Source: JBCCFW01 sp039029535
GTDB lineage: Bacteria; Acidobacteriota; JBCCFW01
Assembly (NCBI GenBank): GCA_039029535.1
Contig: JBCCFW010000017.1
Coordinates: 1 to 64,000, forward strand
Length of the DNA stretch: 64,000 nucleotides
Reading direction: 5' to 3'
A model generated the notes under the pieces. It did no database searches and was not told the origin of the DNA. It saw nothing but the letters and a program-made list of their open reading frames with translations. The position numbers and the translations under genes were made by a program. Below are positions 24,612 to 33,180 of this stretch, in pieces (position 1 is the stretch's first letter; each line of letters opens with the position of its first letter).

Positions 24612-25505
24612 TCAGTCCGGTGCCGTCAGCACGACGAGAATCGCACCGCCCACGGCCAGTGCCGTCCCCAGCGCGCGGCGACGGGTCATCGGTTCCTTCA
24701 AGATGAGCCAGGCCAGGATGACCGTGAAGACGCTCGAGATCTGATGGAGCACCGAGGCCACGCTGGCGTTGGCCCACTTGAAGCTTCCGAGCCAGAGCAT
24801 CATCGCCACGTAGACGCCGAGGATCGACGCGGGGATGAGCGTCGGCCAAACCGAACGTGCCGAGAAGACCTTCAGCGCCGAGCGCTGTGAGGGCACGAGC
24901 GCGATCCAGGCGACCTGCGTGAGCACGCCGAAGCTCAGTCGCACTAGCGTGACCTCGATGATGCTCGCGTCGGCCCGCTCCACGATGGGCTTGACCAACA
25001 TGACACCGATGCCCATCGCGACGATCCCGGTCATCCCGAGAAGACCACCGATGATGAGGTCGTTCCTCGGTGGCAGGGCGCCGGGAGTCTTCTCCGCCAC
25101 CGCGAGGTAGACGCCGCCCACGACCAGCGCCCCGCCGAGGAAGAGGTAGACCGAGTACGGTTCGTTGAGCCAGAAGATGGCGAGGAGAACCATCGTGGGG
25201 GCGTAGCTGCAGTCCGCGATGGCGAGGAGGCTGGCCCCGAGACGTCGGAGCGCCATGAAGATCATCGTGTCGGCGATGCCGATTCCCAGGGCGCCGCTGA
25301 TGGCGAGGGCCCACCAGTCGGCGCTCGCGCGATCCCAGTCGACGCTGAGGCCGAGCAGGAGCAGGGTCGGGATGAACAGGAGCAGCCCGAACAGGTTCTT
25401 GAAGAGGTTGATGCCCTGAGGGCTGACCTCTTCCGAGCGCTTGAACAGGATGACGCCGACCGACCAGACCAGGGCTGATGCCAGCGCGCAGGCTTCTCCC
25501 TTCAC
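24612..25505 (-). CDS. DMT-superfamily (EamA-like) transporter
   Basis: 297 aa from GTG 25505, which overlaps the TGA of the upstream decarboxylase gene (GTGA), with AGGA upstream. Ten predicted membrane segments in two EamA repeats; the first begins ALASALVWSVGVILFKRS and the second ends VFTVILAWLILKEPMTRRRALGTALAVGGAILV, the usual closing motif. Probably exports a small metabolite. Tight coupling to a PLP amino-acid decarboxylase hints that an amine or amino acid is the substrate. Confidence 0.9.
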   Translation of the reverse strand: MKGEACALASALVWSVGVILFKRSEEVSPQGINLFKNLFGLLLFIPTLLLLGLSVDWDRASADWWALAISGALGIGIADTMIFMALRRLGASLLAIADCSYAPTMVLLAIFWLNEPYSVYLFLGGALVVGGVYLAVAEKTPGALPPRNDLIIGGLLGMTGIVAMGIGVMLVKPIVERADASIIEVTLVRLSFGVLTQVAWIALVPSQRSALKVFSARSVWPTLIPASILGVYVAMMLWLGSFKWANASVASVLHQISSVFTVILAWLILKEPMTRRRALGTALAVGGAILVVLTAPD

Positions 25506-26968
25506 GTCAGGTCCTCGAGAGCTCCGCGCAGGTCCTCGAGGAACTTCCGACCGTGCTCTTCGTGGGTGCGGAAGCTCAGCACGCAAGTGCGGAGCGTGAA
25601 GGCCGCGCCGTCGTGGACCGGCAAGTTCGTCGAGGAGAGCCGAACACGCTGACGGTCGTTGATGCCGTCTTGAAGCCGGGTGTTGCGACGGTTCCAGTCG
25701 TCGAGCGACTCCCCGTCGCGACGCTTCAGGCGGAAGGCTCCGATCGAGAGCTGCGGCTCCGCGACGATCTCCAGCGGCGCGCCTCCTTCGACGAGCTCGA
25801 CGAGCTCATCGTGAATGTAGCGGGCGACCTCGATCTTTTCGGCCAGGGTCTCGCGGAAGACGCGTGTCCCGTGGAGCATGAACGGGAGCCAGATCCTCAA
25901 GCCCCGGTAGTCGCGCGACAGCTCCGGGCCGTAGTCGGTGGCCGAGGGAGCCTCGCGTGAGCGATCGAGAGCGTCGAAGTCCTGGAGGTAGCTGGCGCCG
26001 ACGCGATGCGCGCGCCGAAGGTCCTCGCCGTCCTTCACGAGCAGGCAGCCCGTGCCGTAGGGGAGGAACAGGCCCTTGTGCGGATCGAAGGTGATCGAGT
26101 CGGCCTCGCCGAGACCCTCGAGTCGTCGACGTCCCTCGTCACAGAGCACGAAGGCGGCGCCGTACGCGCCGTCGACGTGAAGCCAGAGGTCTTCTTCCTT
26201 CGCGATCGCGGCGAGCTCCGGCAGCGGATCGATCGCGCCGGTGTTCGTCGTGCCCGACGACGCCACGATGAGGAAGGGGCGCTGGCCTGCTGCACGATCG
26301 GCGGCGATGGCCTTCCGCAACGCGTCGGGATCGAGACGCCAGCGATCGTCGACGTCGACTTGTCGCAGGTTCGCGAAGGGCAACCCGGCCAGGCGCGTGC
26401 ACTTGGCGATGCAGTGATGCACCTGACCCGACGTGTACGCGGTCGCGGTGCGCAGGTCGACGTCTTCACCCAACAGCTTCTCGCGCGCCGCGACCACCGC
26501 GCTGAAGTTGGCGAGTGATCCACCGGAGGTGAGCAGGCCGCGGGCGCGATCGTCGTAGCCGAACTCGTGCGCGAGCCAGGTGAGGACGTCGGCTTCGAGC
26601 CGACACAGCGCGGGTGCGGCCGCGGCGAGCCCGGTGAAGCGGTTGAAGACGTTGCTCCAGGTGTCGGCGAGCGCGGCGGTGGGGATGCCGCCACCGGGGA
26701 CGTAGGCGAGGTAACCCGGGCTCGTCGTGTTGAGCGTGGCCTCCGCGGCCCGCCCCACGAGCCGCAAGACCTCGGTGAGCCCGCCCTCCAGCGGCTCGTC
26801 GGGGAGGGGCGTCGAGACCTCGTCGGCCAGGGCCAGGCCGGCCTCGCCGAGCGGTCCGCCCGAGTCCGCCGTGGCCATCCCGTCGAGGTGGTCCAGCACG
26901 GTCGTCTCGACCTGTCGGAACCAGGTCGAGAGCTGCTCGCGGGACGGCTCGAGGGGGTGGGCGCTCAT
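25502..26968 (-). CDS. Pyridoxal-phosphate-dependent group II decarboxylase
   Basis: 488 aa, the usual length for aromatic-L-amino-acid / glutamate / diaminobutyrate decarboxylases. Seen: SPGYLAYVPGGGIPTAALAD near the N-terminus, LLTSGGSLANFSAVVAARE, the cofactor-binding WLHVDGAYGAAFVL, and the PLP Schiff-base lysine in SITFDPHKGLFLPYGTGCLLV. It decarboxylates an amino acid to an amine. Which substrate cannot be read by eye, though the family with DPHKG is often annotated as aromatic-L-amino-acid decarboxylase. Transcribed divergently from the ArsR gene and coupled to the DMT exporter. Confidence 0.92.
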   Translation of the reverse strand: MSAHPLEPSREQLSTWFRQVETTVLDHLDGMATADSGGPLGEAGLALADEVSTPLPDEPLEGGLTEVLRLVGRAAEATLNTTSPGYLAYVPGGGIPTAALADTWSNVFNRFTGLAAAAPALCRLEADVLTWLAHEFGYDDRARGLLTSGGSLANFSAVVAAREKLLGEDVDLRTATAYTSGQVHHCIAKCTRLAGLPFANLRQVDVDDRWRLDPDALRKAIAADRAAGQRPFLIVASSGTTNTGAIDPLPELAAIAKEEDLWLHVDGAYGAAFVLCDEGRRRLEGLGEADSITFDPHKGLFLPYGTGCLLVKDGEDLRRAHRVGASYLQDFDALDRSREAPSATDYGPELSRDYRGLRIWLPFMLHGTRVFRETLAEKIEVARYIHDELVELVEGGAPLEIVAEPQLSIGAFRLKRRDGESLDDWNRRNTRLQDGINDRQRVRLSSTNLPVHDGAAFTLRTCVLSFRTHEEHGRKFLEDLRGALEDLT

Positions 26969-27051
26969 CCCGCCATCCTGTCATGCCCGTGCCGCCAGCG
27001 GATCGCCCGCGAGACCGCCGAATCGACCCCCCTTGACGCCGATTCTAAAAT

Positions 27052-27067
27052 GTGACCAAATGGTCAC
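27052..27067. promoter_or_regulatory. Candidate ArsR operator
   Basis: GTGACC-AAAT-GGTCAC: perfect 6-bp arms with a 4-bp centre, immediately before the ArsR start and within the divergent region from the decarboxylase gene. Short symmetric arms fit an ArsR-family winged helix. Confidence 0.5.
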
Positions 27068-27436
27068 GTGTTGAAGGAACGAGACGAGGACGACGCGGTG
27101 TGGAAGGCCCTGGCGGACCCGACGCGGCGGCAGCTTCTCGACCTCCTGCGCGAGTCCCCCATGACCACCGGCACGCTGGCCGAGCGCTTCGACACGACGC
27201 GCTTCGCGGTCATGAAGCACCTCAAGGTGCTGGTCGCCGCCGGCCTGGTGCTGGTCGAGCGACGGGGGAGGGAGCGCTGGAACGTCCTCAACCCGGTTCC
27301 CATCCAGCAGGTCTACCGCCGCTGGATTCGACCCTTCGAAGCCGAGACCGCAGACGGTCTCCTCAAGCTCAAGCGCTGCGTGGAAGCGCAGGTCGCTGAA
27401 AAGCAGAAGCAGAAAGAGAAGGCAAGTGATGAGTGA
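27068..27436 (+). CDS. ArsR-family transcriptional regulator
   Basis: 122 aa winged-helix repressor: VWKALADPTRRQLLDLLRESPMTTGTLAERFDTTRFAVMKHLKVLVAAGLVLVERRGRERWNVLN covers the whole HTH and wing. No metal-binding Cys motif, so it belongs to the non-metal group paired with SRPBCC proteins. The start is uncertain: GTG 27068 has no ribosome site and abuts the operator; GTG 27098 has AGGA upstream. It overlaps the next gene by 8 bp. Confidence 0.92.
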   Translation: MLKERDEDDAVWKALADPTRRQLLDLLRESPMTTGTLAERFDTTRFAVMKHLKVLVAAGLVLVERRGRERWNVLNPVPIQQVYRRWIRPFEAETADGLLKLKRCVEAQVAEKQKQKEKASDE

Positions 27437-27914
27437 AGTGATGACGTCGACGATTCGTTCCCAGGTCATGGAAGTCGGCATCGAGGCCGACGTCGCGACG
27501 GTGTGGGAGGCCCTCACCGACGGCATGGGCTCCTGGTGGCCCCACTCCTTCCTCCTCGGTGGCGAGGCCTCGACCTTCCACCTCGAGCCGCGACCCGGCG
27601 GTCGGGTCTACGAGACCTGGGCCGAGGACGAAGGGGCGATGTGGGGACAGGTCACGAGCGTGAAGAAGAACGAGCGGCTCTGGATCGCCTGCGACTACTT
27701 CGCCGGCTTCGGTGGCCCCTCGCGCGGTCACCTCTGCTACGAGCTGAGCGAGGACGACGGCGTGGTCAAGGTCAGGCTCACTGAGACGACCGTCGGTGGT
27801 ACCGACGAGAAGCAGGCGTCGAGCCTCGGCGAGGGCTGGAACTTCCTGCTCGACTGCATGAAGGCCCATTGCGAGGGTCGGCCCGCCCCCGAGTGGCAGG
27901 GCGGCGACTGCTGA
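27429..27914 (+). CDS. SRPBCC/AHSA1-family protein
   Basis: 161 aa. START-like fold: TSTIRSQVMEVGIEADVATVWEALTDGMGSWWP, then EPRPGGRVYETWAEDEGAMWGQVTSVKKNERLWI and a C-terminal helix SLGEGWNFLLDCMKAHCEG. Activator-of-Hsp90-ATPase-like proteins bind hydrophobic ligands. The ArsR + AHSA1 pair is a recurrent two-gene unit; the ligand is unknown. ATG 27429 overlaps the end of the ArsR gene. Confidence 0.9.
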   Translation: MSEVMTSTIRSQVMEVGIEADVATVWEALTDGMGSWWPHSFLLGGEASTFHLEPRPGGRVYETWAEDEGAMWGQVTSVKKNERLWIACDYFAGFGGPSRGHLCYELSEDDGVVKVRLTETTVGGTDEKQASSLGEGWNFLLDCMKAHCEGRPAPEWQGGDC

Positions 27915-27946
27915 GGTTGTAACCTCGCGGACGCGTTTGCTTCTTT
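27913..27946. promoter_or_regulatory. Stop-codon dyad and candidate ECF promoter upstream of the sigma gene
   Basis: GAGGTT-GT-AACCTC (27913-27926) overlaps the AHSA1 stop codon. Within it, TGTAACCTC (27918-27926) is repeated exactly at 28710-28718 before the kinase gene. Both copies are followed by a pyrimidine-rich GCTTCTT (27939 and 28727). Likely the -35 element recognised by the ECF sigma itself. Confidence 0.45.
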
Positions 27947-27965
27947 CCTCGACAGGAAGCTCACC

Positions 27966-28685
27966 GTGCCGCGACGTTTCGACACCACCCGCTGGAGCCT
28001 CGTGCTCGCTGCCCGCGGCCCGACCGAGGACCGGTCGCGCGAGGCGCTCCAGTCGCTCTGCCAGATCTACTGGTCGCCGCTGAACGCCCACGTTCGCCGG
28101 CGGGTCGGGTCCTCGAACGAGGCCGACGATCTCACGCAGGCGTTCTTCACCGGGCTCCTCGAGCGGGAGACTCTCGCCGAGGTCGCGCCGGAAGGCGGCC
28201 GGCTTCGGTCCTTCCTGCTGGCCTGCCTCGACAACTTCCTCGCCAACGAGTGGGACCGCGCGCGGGCGCAGAAACGAGGCGCCGGACGTGTCGTCTCGCT
28301 CGACGCCGAGACGACGGCCGAGCGACGGGGCATGGAGCCCCGTCACGAGGAGACCCCGGACCGGATCTTCGAGCGGGACTGGGCGCTCACCGTCATCGGT
28401 CGGGCGAGGGAGGCGCTTCGCAAGGAGATGCTCGCCGACGGCCACGCGTCGCGTCACGCCCTGTTCGAGCCTCATCTCACCGGTGAGACGGCCGGGCGGC
28501 CCTATCGCGAGATCGCCGAGGAGTTGGGAATCTCCGAGTCGGCGGTCAAGGTCGCCGTGCACCGGCTGCGCAAGCGCTTCGGTGCGCTCCTTCGGCGCGA
28601 GGTCCGCGAGACCGTGGCGACGGAGGAGGCCGTGGGGGAGGAGCTCCGGCACCTCCTGGCGGTCTTGAGCTCCGCTCAGGCGTGA
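27966..28685 (+). CDS. ECF sigma factor (planctomycete/acidobacterial kinase-linked type)
   Basis: 239 aa with GTG start. Sigma-2 region: FDTTRWSLVLAARG, QIYWSPLNAHVRRRVGSSNEADDLTQAFFTGLLER; sigma-4 region: YREIAEELGISESAVKVAVHRLRKRF. The TTRWSLV opening and the longer sigma-2/4 linker are typical of ECF factors encoded next to large Ser/Thr kinases in Planctomycetota and relatives. The kinase follows 100 bp downstream; a shared upstream motif suggests one regulon. Likely controlled by phosphorylation rather than a classical anti-sigma factor (inference). Confidence 0.93.
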   Translation: MPRRFDTTRWSLVLAARGPTEDRSREALQSLCQIYWSPLNAHVRRRVGSSNEADDLTQAFFTGLLERETLAEVAPEGGRLRSFLLACLDNFLANEWDRARAQKRGAGRVVSLDAETTAERRGMEPRHEETPDRIFERDWALTVIGRAREALRKEMLADGHASRHALFEPHLTGETAGRPYREIAEELGISESAVKVAVHRLRKRFGALLRREVRETVATEEAVGEELRHLLAVLSSAQA

Positions 28686-28709
28686 GGGGCTCGGAAGCCT
28701 CGGGGCGCA

Positions 28710-28734
28710 TGTAACCTCCGAGACCGGCTTCTTC
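28710..28734 (+). promoter_or_regulatory. Candidate ECF promoter upstream of the WD40 kinase
   Basis: TGTAACCTC at 28710-28718, identical to the copy before the sigma gene, then GCTTCTTC at 28727-28734. It lies about 70 bp before the kinase start. Confidence 0.45.
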
Positions 28735-28785
28735 TCTCTCAGGTAGCCCGCCGCGGATCTCGTGGAGGGGGAGACGGAGGATGAC

Positions 28786-31700
28786 GTGAGCGAGACAAAG
28801 AGCTGCCCCGAGTGCCAGGCGCCGCTTCCCAGCGAAGCGACCGGCCCTTGTCCCCGCTGCCTGCTGGCCCTCGGGCTGGACACGGACGAGTCGACGGTCG
28901 TGCGGGCCGTCGCCCCCGGCAAGCAGGACGCGCCGACCGAGATCGGTCCCTACCGCCTGCTCGAGGTTCTCGGGGAGGGGGGCTTCGGCGTCGTCTACCT
29001 CGCCCAGCAGGAGCGACCGCTCAAGCGGAAGGTCGCCCTCAAGGTCATCAAGCTGGGCATGGACTCACGGGAGGTCATCGCTCGCTTCGAGGCGGAGCAG
29101 CACGCCCTGGCTCTCATGAGCCATCCCAACATCGCGAAGGTGCTCGACGCGGGCACGACCGAGCGGGGCACGCCCTACTTCGTCATGGAGCACGTCCCCG
29201 GTCCCTGCCTGACCGACTACTGCGACCAGAACCGTCTCGACATGAGGCAGCGGCTGGAGCTGTTCGGCAGGGTCTGCGAGGCAGTCCAGCACGCGCATCA
29301 GAAGGGCATCGTCCATCGCGATCTCAAGCCGTCGAACGTGCTGGTCGCAGTGGTGGACGGGGTCCCCCGACCCAAGGTCATCGACTTCGGCATCGCCAAG
29401 GCCCTCGATCAGCATCGAGCCGAGCAGTCGTTCTTCACCCAGCGTGGCGTGGTCATCGGCACGCCCATGTACATGAGCCCCGAGCAGGCCGACCACCGGA
29501 CCTTCGACATCGACTCGACGACCGACGTCTACTCCCTGGGCGTCATCCTCTACGAGCTCATGTCGGGAGCGCTGCCCTTCGAGCCGAGCCGTCTTCACGG
29601 CGTGGCCTACGACGAGATGCTGCGCGTCATCCGCGAAGAGGAGCCGCCACCCCTGGGCGACCGACTTCTCCAGTCCGGTGAGCAGGCCGCGGACATCGCA
29701 CGACGACGGTCCGTCGACACGGGCACGCTCGGAAGGCAGCTTCGCGGCGACCTCGACTGGATCACGCAGCGAGCGCTCGAGAAGGACCGGACCCGTCGCT
29801 ATGCCTCGGCGTCGGAGCTCGCCGCCGACATCGATCGCTACCTCAACGACGAACCGGTCAGCGCGGGCCCTCCGGGGCTCGGCTACCGGATGCAGAAGCT
29901 CGTGCGGAAGAACCGCGGGGCGTTCCTCGCGGCGGGAGCGATCGCAGCCACGTTGTTGCTGGGCCTCGTGTCGAGCACGGTGCTGTGGCTCGACGCTCGG
30001 GAGGCGACCGAGCTGGCACGGGCTGCGCAGGAGCAGGAGGCCGAGCTACGACGTCAGTCGGACGAGGCGACCGAACGAGCTCGGTCCTTCGGGCTCGTGG
30101 CGGTGGCGCGGGAGGCGTTGCGTGAGGGCAGGCAGACCGTGGCGGCGCGGCTGGCCTTGGAGGCGCGGCGGCTCATGCCGAGCCTGGCCGCCGATCGCGT
30201 CGTGCGGGACTCCCTCGCGGGCTTGCGCTTGATTGGGCGACCCACGCTCGATGGGAGTGCGATCGAGGACTTTCGCTTCTCACCCGATGGACGTCGCCTG
30301 CTCATTCGTTCGGATGTTCTCACCACCTGGGATCTCGCTGACGGACGACTCCAGGTCCACGGTCCCGTCGAGGCGGCAGCATTCCGTCCCGGTGGTGACA
30401 TCGTCGCCTGGCAACGGGAGGGCGAGTCATCGGTCGCGGGAGGCGTTCGTTGGACGACGGCCTCTCTTCGCAGCCATGGACGACACGTCGCGTGGTCGAG
30501 AGACGGTGAACGACTGGTGACCGGCTCTGGGTCGGGCATCGTCCAAGTCTGGCCAGTGGGAAGCAGCGAGCCCGAGCGTCTCTTCGAGCACGCAACGCCC
30601 TTGCTGGCGCTTGCTCTCTCGACTGAGGGGACTCACGTCGCCTCCGGGGCCGAAGGAGGAGAGCTCCTTCTTCATCGACTGGGCGACGAGTCGCCGCGGG
30701 CTCTCGTCACGACGGGCAGCGACGTCCACGAGCTGGCCTTCACTCCCGATGGCCGACGGCTCGTCGCCTTCACGCTCGACGGTCACTGCTCGGTTTGGTC
30801 CGTCGACGAGGGTGAGTTGCTGCATCGCTTCTCCGTCACTCAAGAGGGAGAGGAAACGAAGCGTCTCGTCGTGGGTGGCTTCACCTTCGCCATGGCGGTC
30901 AGTGACGAGCACGTCGCGGCCTACTTGGACAACCCCGGCGGAATGAGGTCGATGGTCAAGGTTCATGACCTGCAGGGGGTCGAGACCGGCTCGTTCCCGG
31001 CTCCGCCAATCGGGATTGCCGACATGGCGTTCGCACCGGACGGCCGCCGAATGGCGATCGCTTACCGTGGGAACCAGGTCTCCCTGCATGCCCTCGGCGG
31101 TCAGGAGCTCCGGCGCCTGTGGACACCGGCGATCGCCACGAAGGTGGTGTTCTCCGAGGATGGTCGCCGACTGGCGGCGAAAGTCGCACGCACGGTGGCG
31201 GCCTGGGAGCTCGCAGCCTCCGAGCCGGTGCTTCTCGCGGAGCCGGTGGAGGGCGAGATGCCCGATGCACTGAAACGCTTGTCCAAGAGCGACCTCATCG
31301 GTGATGACCTGGTGATGATGACGAAGTCGGACGGCTCTCGATTGCTCGACTCACGAGGGCAGTTGGTCCGCGCCTTCGACGAACCAGCCTGGATCGCTGA
31401 GGATGGTTCAGTCTTCCTGACCGAGCGAGAGGGAACGCTGCAGGTGTGGGCCGACGATGGGCGTCGAATCGCCTCCCTGCCCACCGTGGAGGGCGTGATT
31501 CAGCACGTCGTCAGCGCCGATGGTGGCGGCCGGGTTCTCGTTCAGACCGACCAGCGTGAAGTGCACGTTCTCGGCTCCGATGGGCGGCGTCTCGGTCGTC
31601 ACCCACTTCCCGAGGGACGGTACGTGCCGCTGGCCCTCTCGGCGTCAGGGCGTCTCGTCGGCTTCGCAAGTGCTTCTCACCTGACGATCTGGGACGTTCA

Positions 31701-32418
31701 GACGGACGAGAGTTGGTCGGTGGAGCATGGGCAAGGCGGACTTCTCGTCTCTGTCAAGTTCACCAGTGATGAGGGATGGCTCCTCTCGAGGGCCGCGTCG
31801 CCCCGCAAGACTTTCGCCCTTCTCAATGTCTCGACGCGCGAGCTCCTCCATCGAGAGGGCGTGCGACTGCAACTCTCCCCAGACGGCAAGTCCGTCGCAA
31901 TCGGGACGGCCTACCCGAAGGCCGGACTCCAGCTCCTGTCGCTCGAGAGTCTGGAGGAAACCGAGATCTCCTCGAAGATGACCACGGGGGTCGCCTGGTC
32001 GCCGGACAGTCAGGCGATGGCCTTCAGCGTGACGGGATACGAAGTCGGCGCCATCTGGACTCGGGGAGACGATGAGCTCACCGTCTTCCGTAGTCCGGAG
32101 GGCAACCTGTTTGCCTTCGCCTTCTCACCCGATGGTCAGCAGCTCGCGACGGGCAGCCACGACGGCACGATTCGGATCTGGGACCGAGGCGGGCAGGAGG
32201 TGGCCCTCATGAGGGGACACGATACCTTGGTCATGCAGCTCGAGTACTCGGCCGGCGGCACGCGACTGCTCAGCGTGGGGCGAGACGGTTCCACGCGGCT
32301 CTGGCGCACCTCGGCGGACGACATCGCGACACACCTCGAACGTCGTCTCGAACGTCTTCCCGAGCTGAGCGTCATCGATCGCGAGCGCTACGCCGAGCTC
32401 CTGCCGACCGTGGAGTGA
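28786..32418 (+). CDS. Zinc-ribbon Ser/Thr protein kinase with WD40 repeats
   Basis: 1210 aa. GTG 28786 is chosen because GGAGG lies 5 nt upstream; an in-frame GTG at 28762 is weaker. N-terminal zinc ribbon (Cys7, 10, 22, 25: CPEC...CPRC). Kinase domain about 56-345: GEGGFGVV (63-70), Lys86, HRDLKPSN (177-184), DFG (200-202), GTPMYMSPEQ. One membrane span (about 390-412, AAGAIAATLLLGLVSSTVLWL) and a short coiled coil follow. The rest is a series of WD40-like blades; the last is clearest (FAFSPDGQQLATGSHDGTIRIWDRGG). Probably cytoplasmic kinase, extracytoplasmic propeller sensor. Partner of the upstream ECF sigma. Confidence 0.93.
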   Translation: MSETKSCPECQAPLPSEATGPCPRCLLALGLDTDESTVVRAVAPGKQDAPTEIGPYRLLEVLGEGGFGVVYLAQQERPLKRKVALKVIKLGMDSREVIARFEAEQHALALMSHPNIAKVLDAGTTERGTPYFVMEHVPGPCLTDYCDQNRLDMRQRLELFGRVCEAVQHAHQKGIVHRDLKPSNVLVAVVDGVPRPKVIDFGIAKALDQHRAEQSFFTQRGVVIGTPMYMSPEQADHRTFDIDSTTDVYSLGVILYELMSGALPFEPSRLHGVAYDEMLRVIREEEPPPLGDRLLQSGEQAADIARRRSVDTGTLGRQLRGDLDWITQRALEKDRTRRYASASELAADIDRYLNDEPVSAGPPGLGYRMQKLVRKNRGAFLAAGAIAATLLLGLVSSTVLWLDAREATELARAAQEQEAELRRQSDEATERARSFGLVAVAREALREGRQTVAARLALEARRLMPSLAADRVVRDSLAGLRLIGRPTLDGSAIEDFRFSPDGRRLLIRSDVLTTWDLADGRLQVHGPVEAAAFRPGGDIVAWQREGESSVAGGVRWTTASLRSHGRHVAWSRDGERLVTGSGSGIVQVWPVGSSEPERLFEHATPLLALALSTEGTHVASGAEGGELLLHRLGDESPRALVTTGSDVHELAFTPDGRRLVAFTLDGHCSVWSVDEGELLHRFSVTQEGEETKRLVVGGFTFAMAVSDEHVAAYLDNPGGMRSMVKVHDLQGVETGSFPAPPIGIADMAFAPDGRRMAIAYRGNQVSLHALGGQELRRLWTPAIATKVVFSEDGRRLAAKVARTVAAWELAASEPVLLAEPVEGEMPDALKRLSKSDLIGDDLVMMTKSDGSRLLDSRGQLVRAFDEPAWIAEDGSVFLTEREGTLQVWADDGRRIASLPTVEGVIQHVVSADGGGRVLVQTDQREVHVLGSDGRRLGRHPLPEGRYVPLALSASGRLVGFASASHLTIWDVQTDESWSVEHGQGGLLVSVKFTSDEGWLLSRAASPRKTFALLNVSTRELLHREGVRLQLSPDGKSVAIGTAYPKAGLQLLSLESLEETEISSKMTTGVAWSPDSQAMAFSVTGYEVGAIWTRGDDELTVFRSPEGNLFAFAFSPDGQQLATGSHDGTIRIWDRGGQEVALMRGHDTLVMQLEYSAGGTRLLSVGRDGSTRLWRTSADDIATHLERRLERLPELSVIDRERYAELLPTVE

Positions 32419-32419
32419 G

Positions 32420-33088
32420 TCAGTCCTTCGTCGCGGCCGCGACGAGCTCGTTGAGGGCGTCGGCGTCGTCCTCGAACTCGTGAGCACGGACGACACGCAG
32501 GCCCGCGGACTCCAGCTCGGCGAGGAGCGAGTCCTTCTCTCCGAAGTAGCGCGTGACGATCTCCCCGTAGACATGACAGCGGGTCTCGGGGTCGTAGTGC
32601 TCGCGCATGGACCCTTGAGGCTCGCCGCACATCGTCCGCAGCAGGAAGATCCCACCGGGCTTCAGGACACGTCGTGCCTCGCCGAAGAAGAGCGCTCGGT
32701 CGTCGCCGATGATGCAGTGGGCGCAATGGCCGTCGACGACGAGGTCGAAGCTGTCGTCGGCCAGGCCCTCGAGCTCGAGGACGGAGCCGAGCCGGAAATC
32801 GACCTGAAGTCCCGCCTTCGTGGCCTGCTCGCGACCCCACTCGACCGCCGTCGACGAGATCTCGACCCCCGTGCACTCGTAGCCCTGCTGGGCCCACCAG
32901 AGGGTCTTTCGACCCTCGCCGCAGCCCAGCTCGAGCAGGCGGCCGCTCTTGGGCAACTCCTCCCACCCGCGCAGCTCGGCGAGCCTCGCCACGCCTTCCT
33001 CGTGCTGGTCGTCGTCGTCCCAGCCGCCCTGGCCCTTCTTGCGAAGACGCTGATATTCCCCGTCGTGAAGCTCGTAGCGCGGTTCCAT
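32420..33088 (-). CDS. Class I SAM-dependent methyltransferase
   Basis: 222 aa. Motif I is GRLLELGCGEGRKTLWWAQQG, then acidic VEIS, and DSFDLVVDGHCAHCIIGDD with VLKPGGIFLL for the later strands. It methylates an unknown small molecule or protein. Converges on the WD40 kinase with one base between stop codons. Confidence 0.9.
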   Translation of the reverse strand: MEPRYELHDGEYQRLRKKGQGGWDDDDQHEEGVARLAELRGWEELPKSGRLLELGCGEGRKTLWWAQQGYECTGVEISSTAVEWGREQATKAGLQVDFRLGSVLELEGLADDSFDLVVDGHCAHCIIGDDRALFFGEARRVLKPGGIFLLRTMCGEPQGSMREHYDPETRCHVYGEIVTRYFGEKDSLLAELESAGLRVVRAHEFEDDADALNELVAAATKD

Positions 33089-33158
33089 GTCGGTCTCCCC
33101 GAAGTCGTCGCGGGCGGCGATGTTACTTCAGCGAGACCCTAAGAGATCAAGGATCCCC

Positions 33159-33180
33159 ACCCTGACTGTTCAGTCAGGGT
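33159..33180. terminator. Perfect 10-bp inverted repeat over the VWA gene stop codon
   Basis: ACCCTGACTG (33159-33168) and CAGTCAGGGT (33171-33180) with 2 bp between; the stop codon (complement of 33174-33176) lies in one arm. Likely a terminator for the leftward VWA gene. Confidence 0.6.

Noticed and set aside
27031..27051. Classical sigma-70 promoter (TTGACG and TAAAAT) upstream of ArsR
   Set aside because: The two elements are only about 7 bp apart, far short of the 16-18 bp spacer needed.
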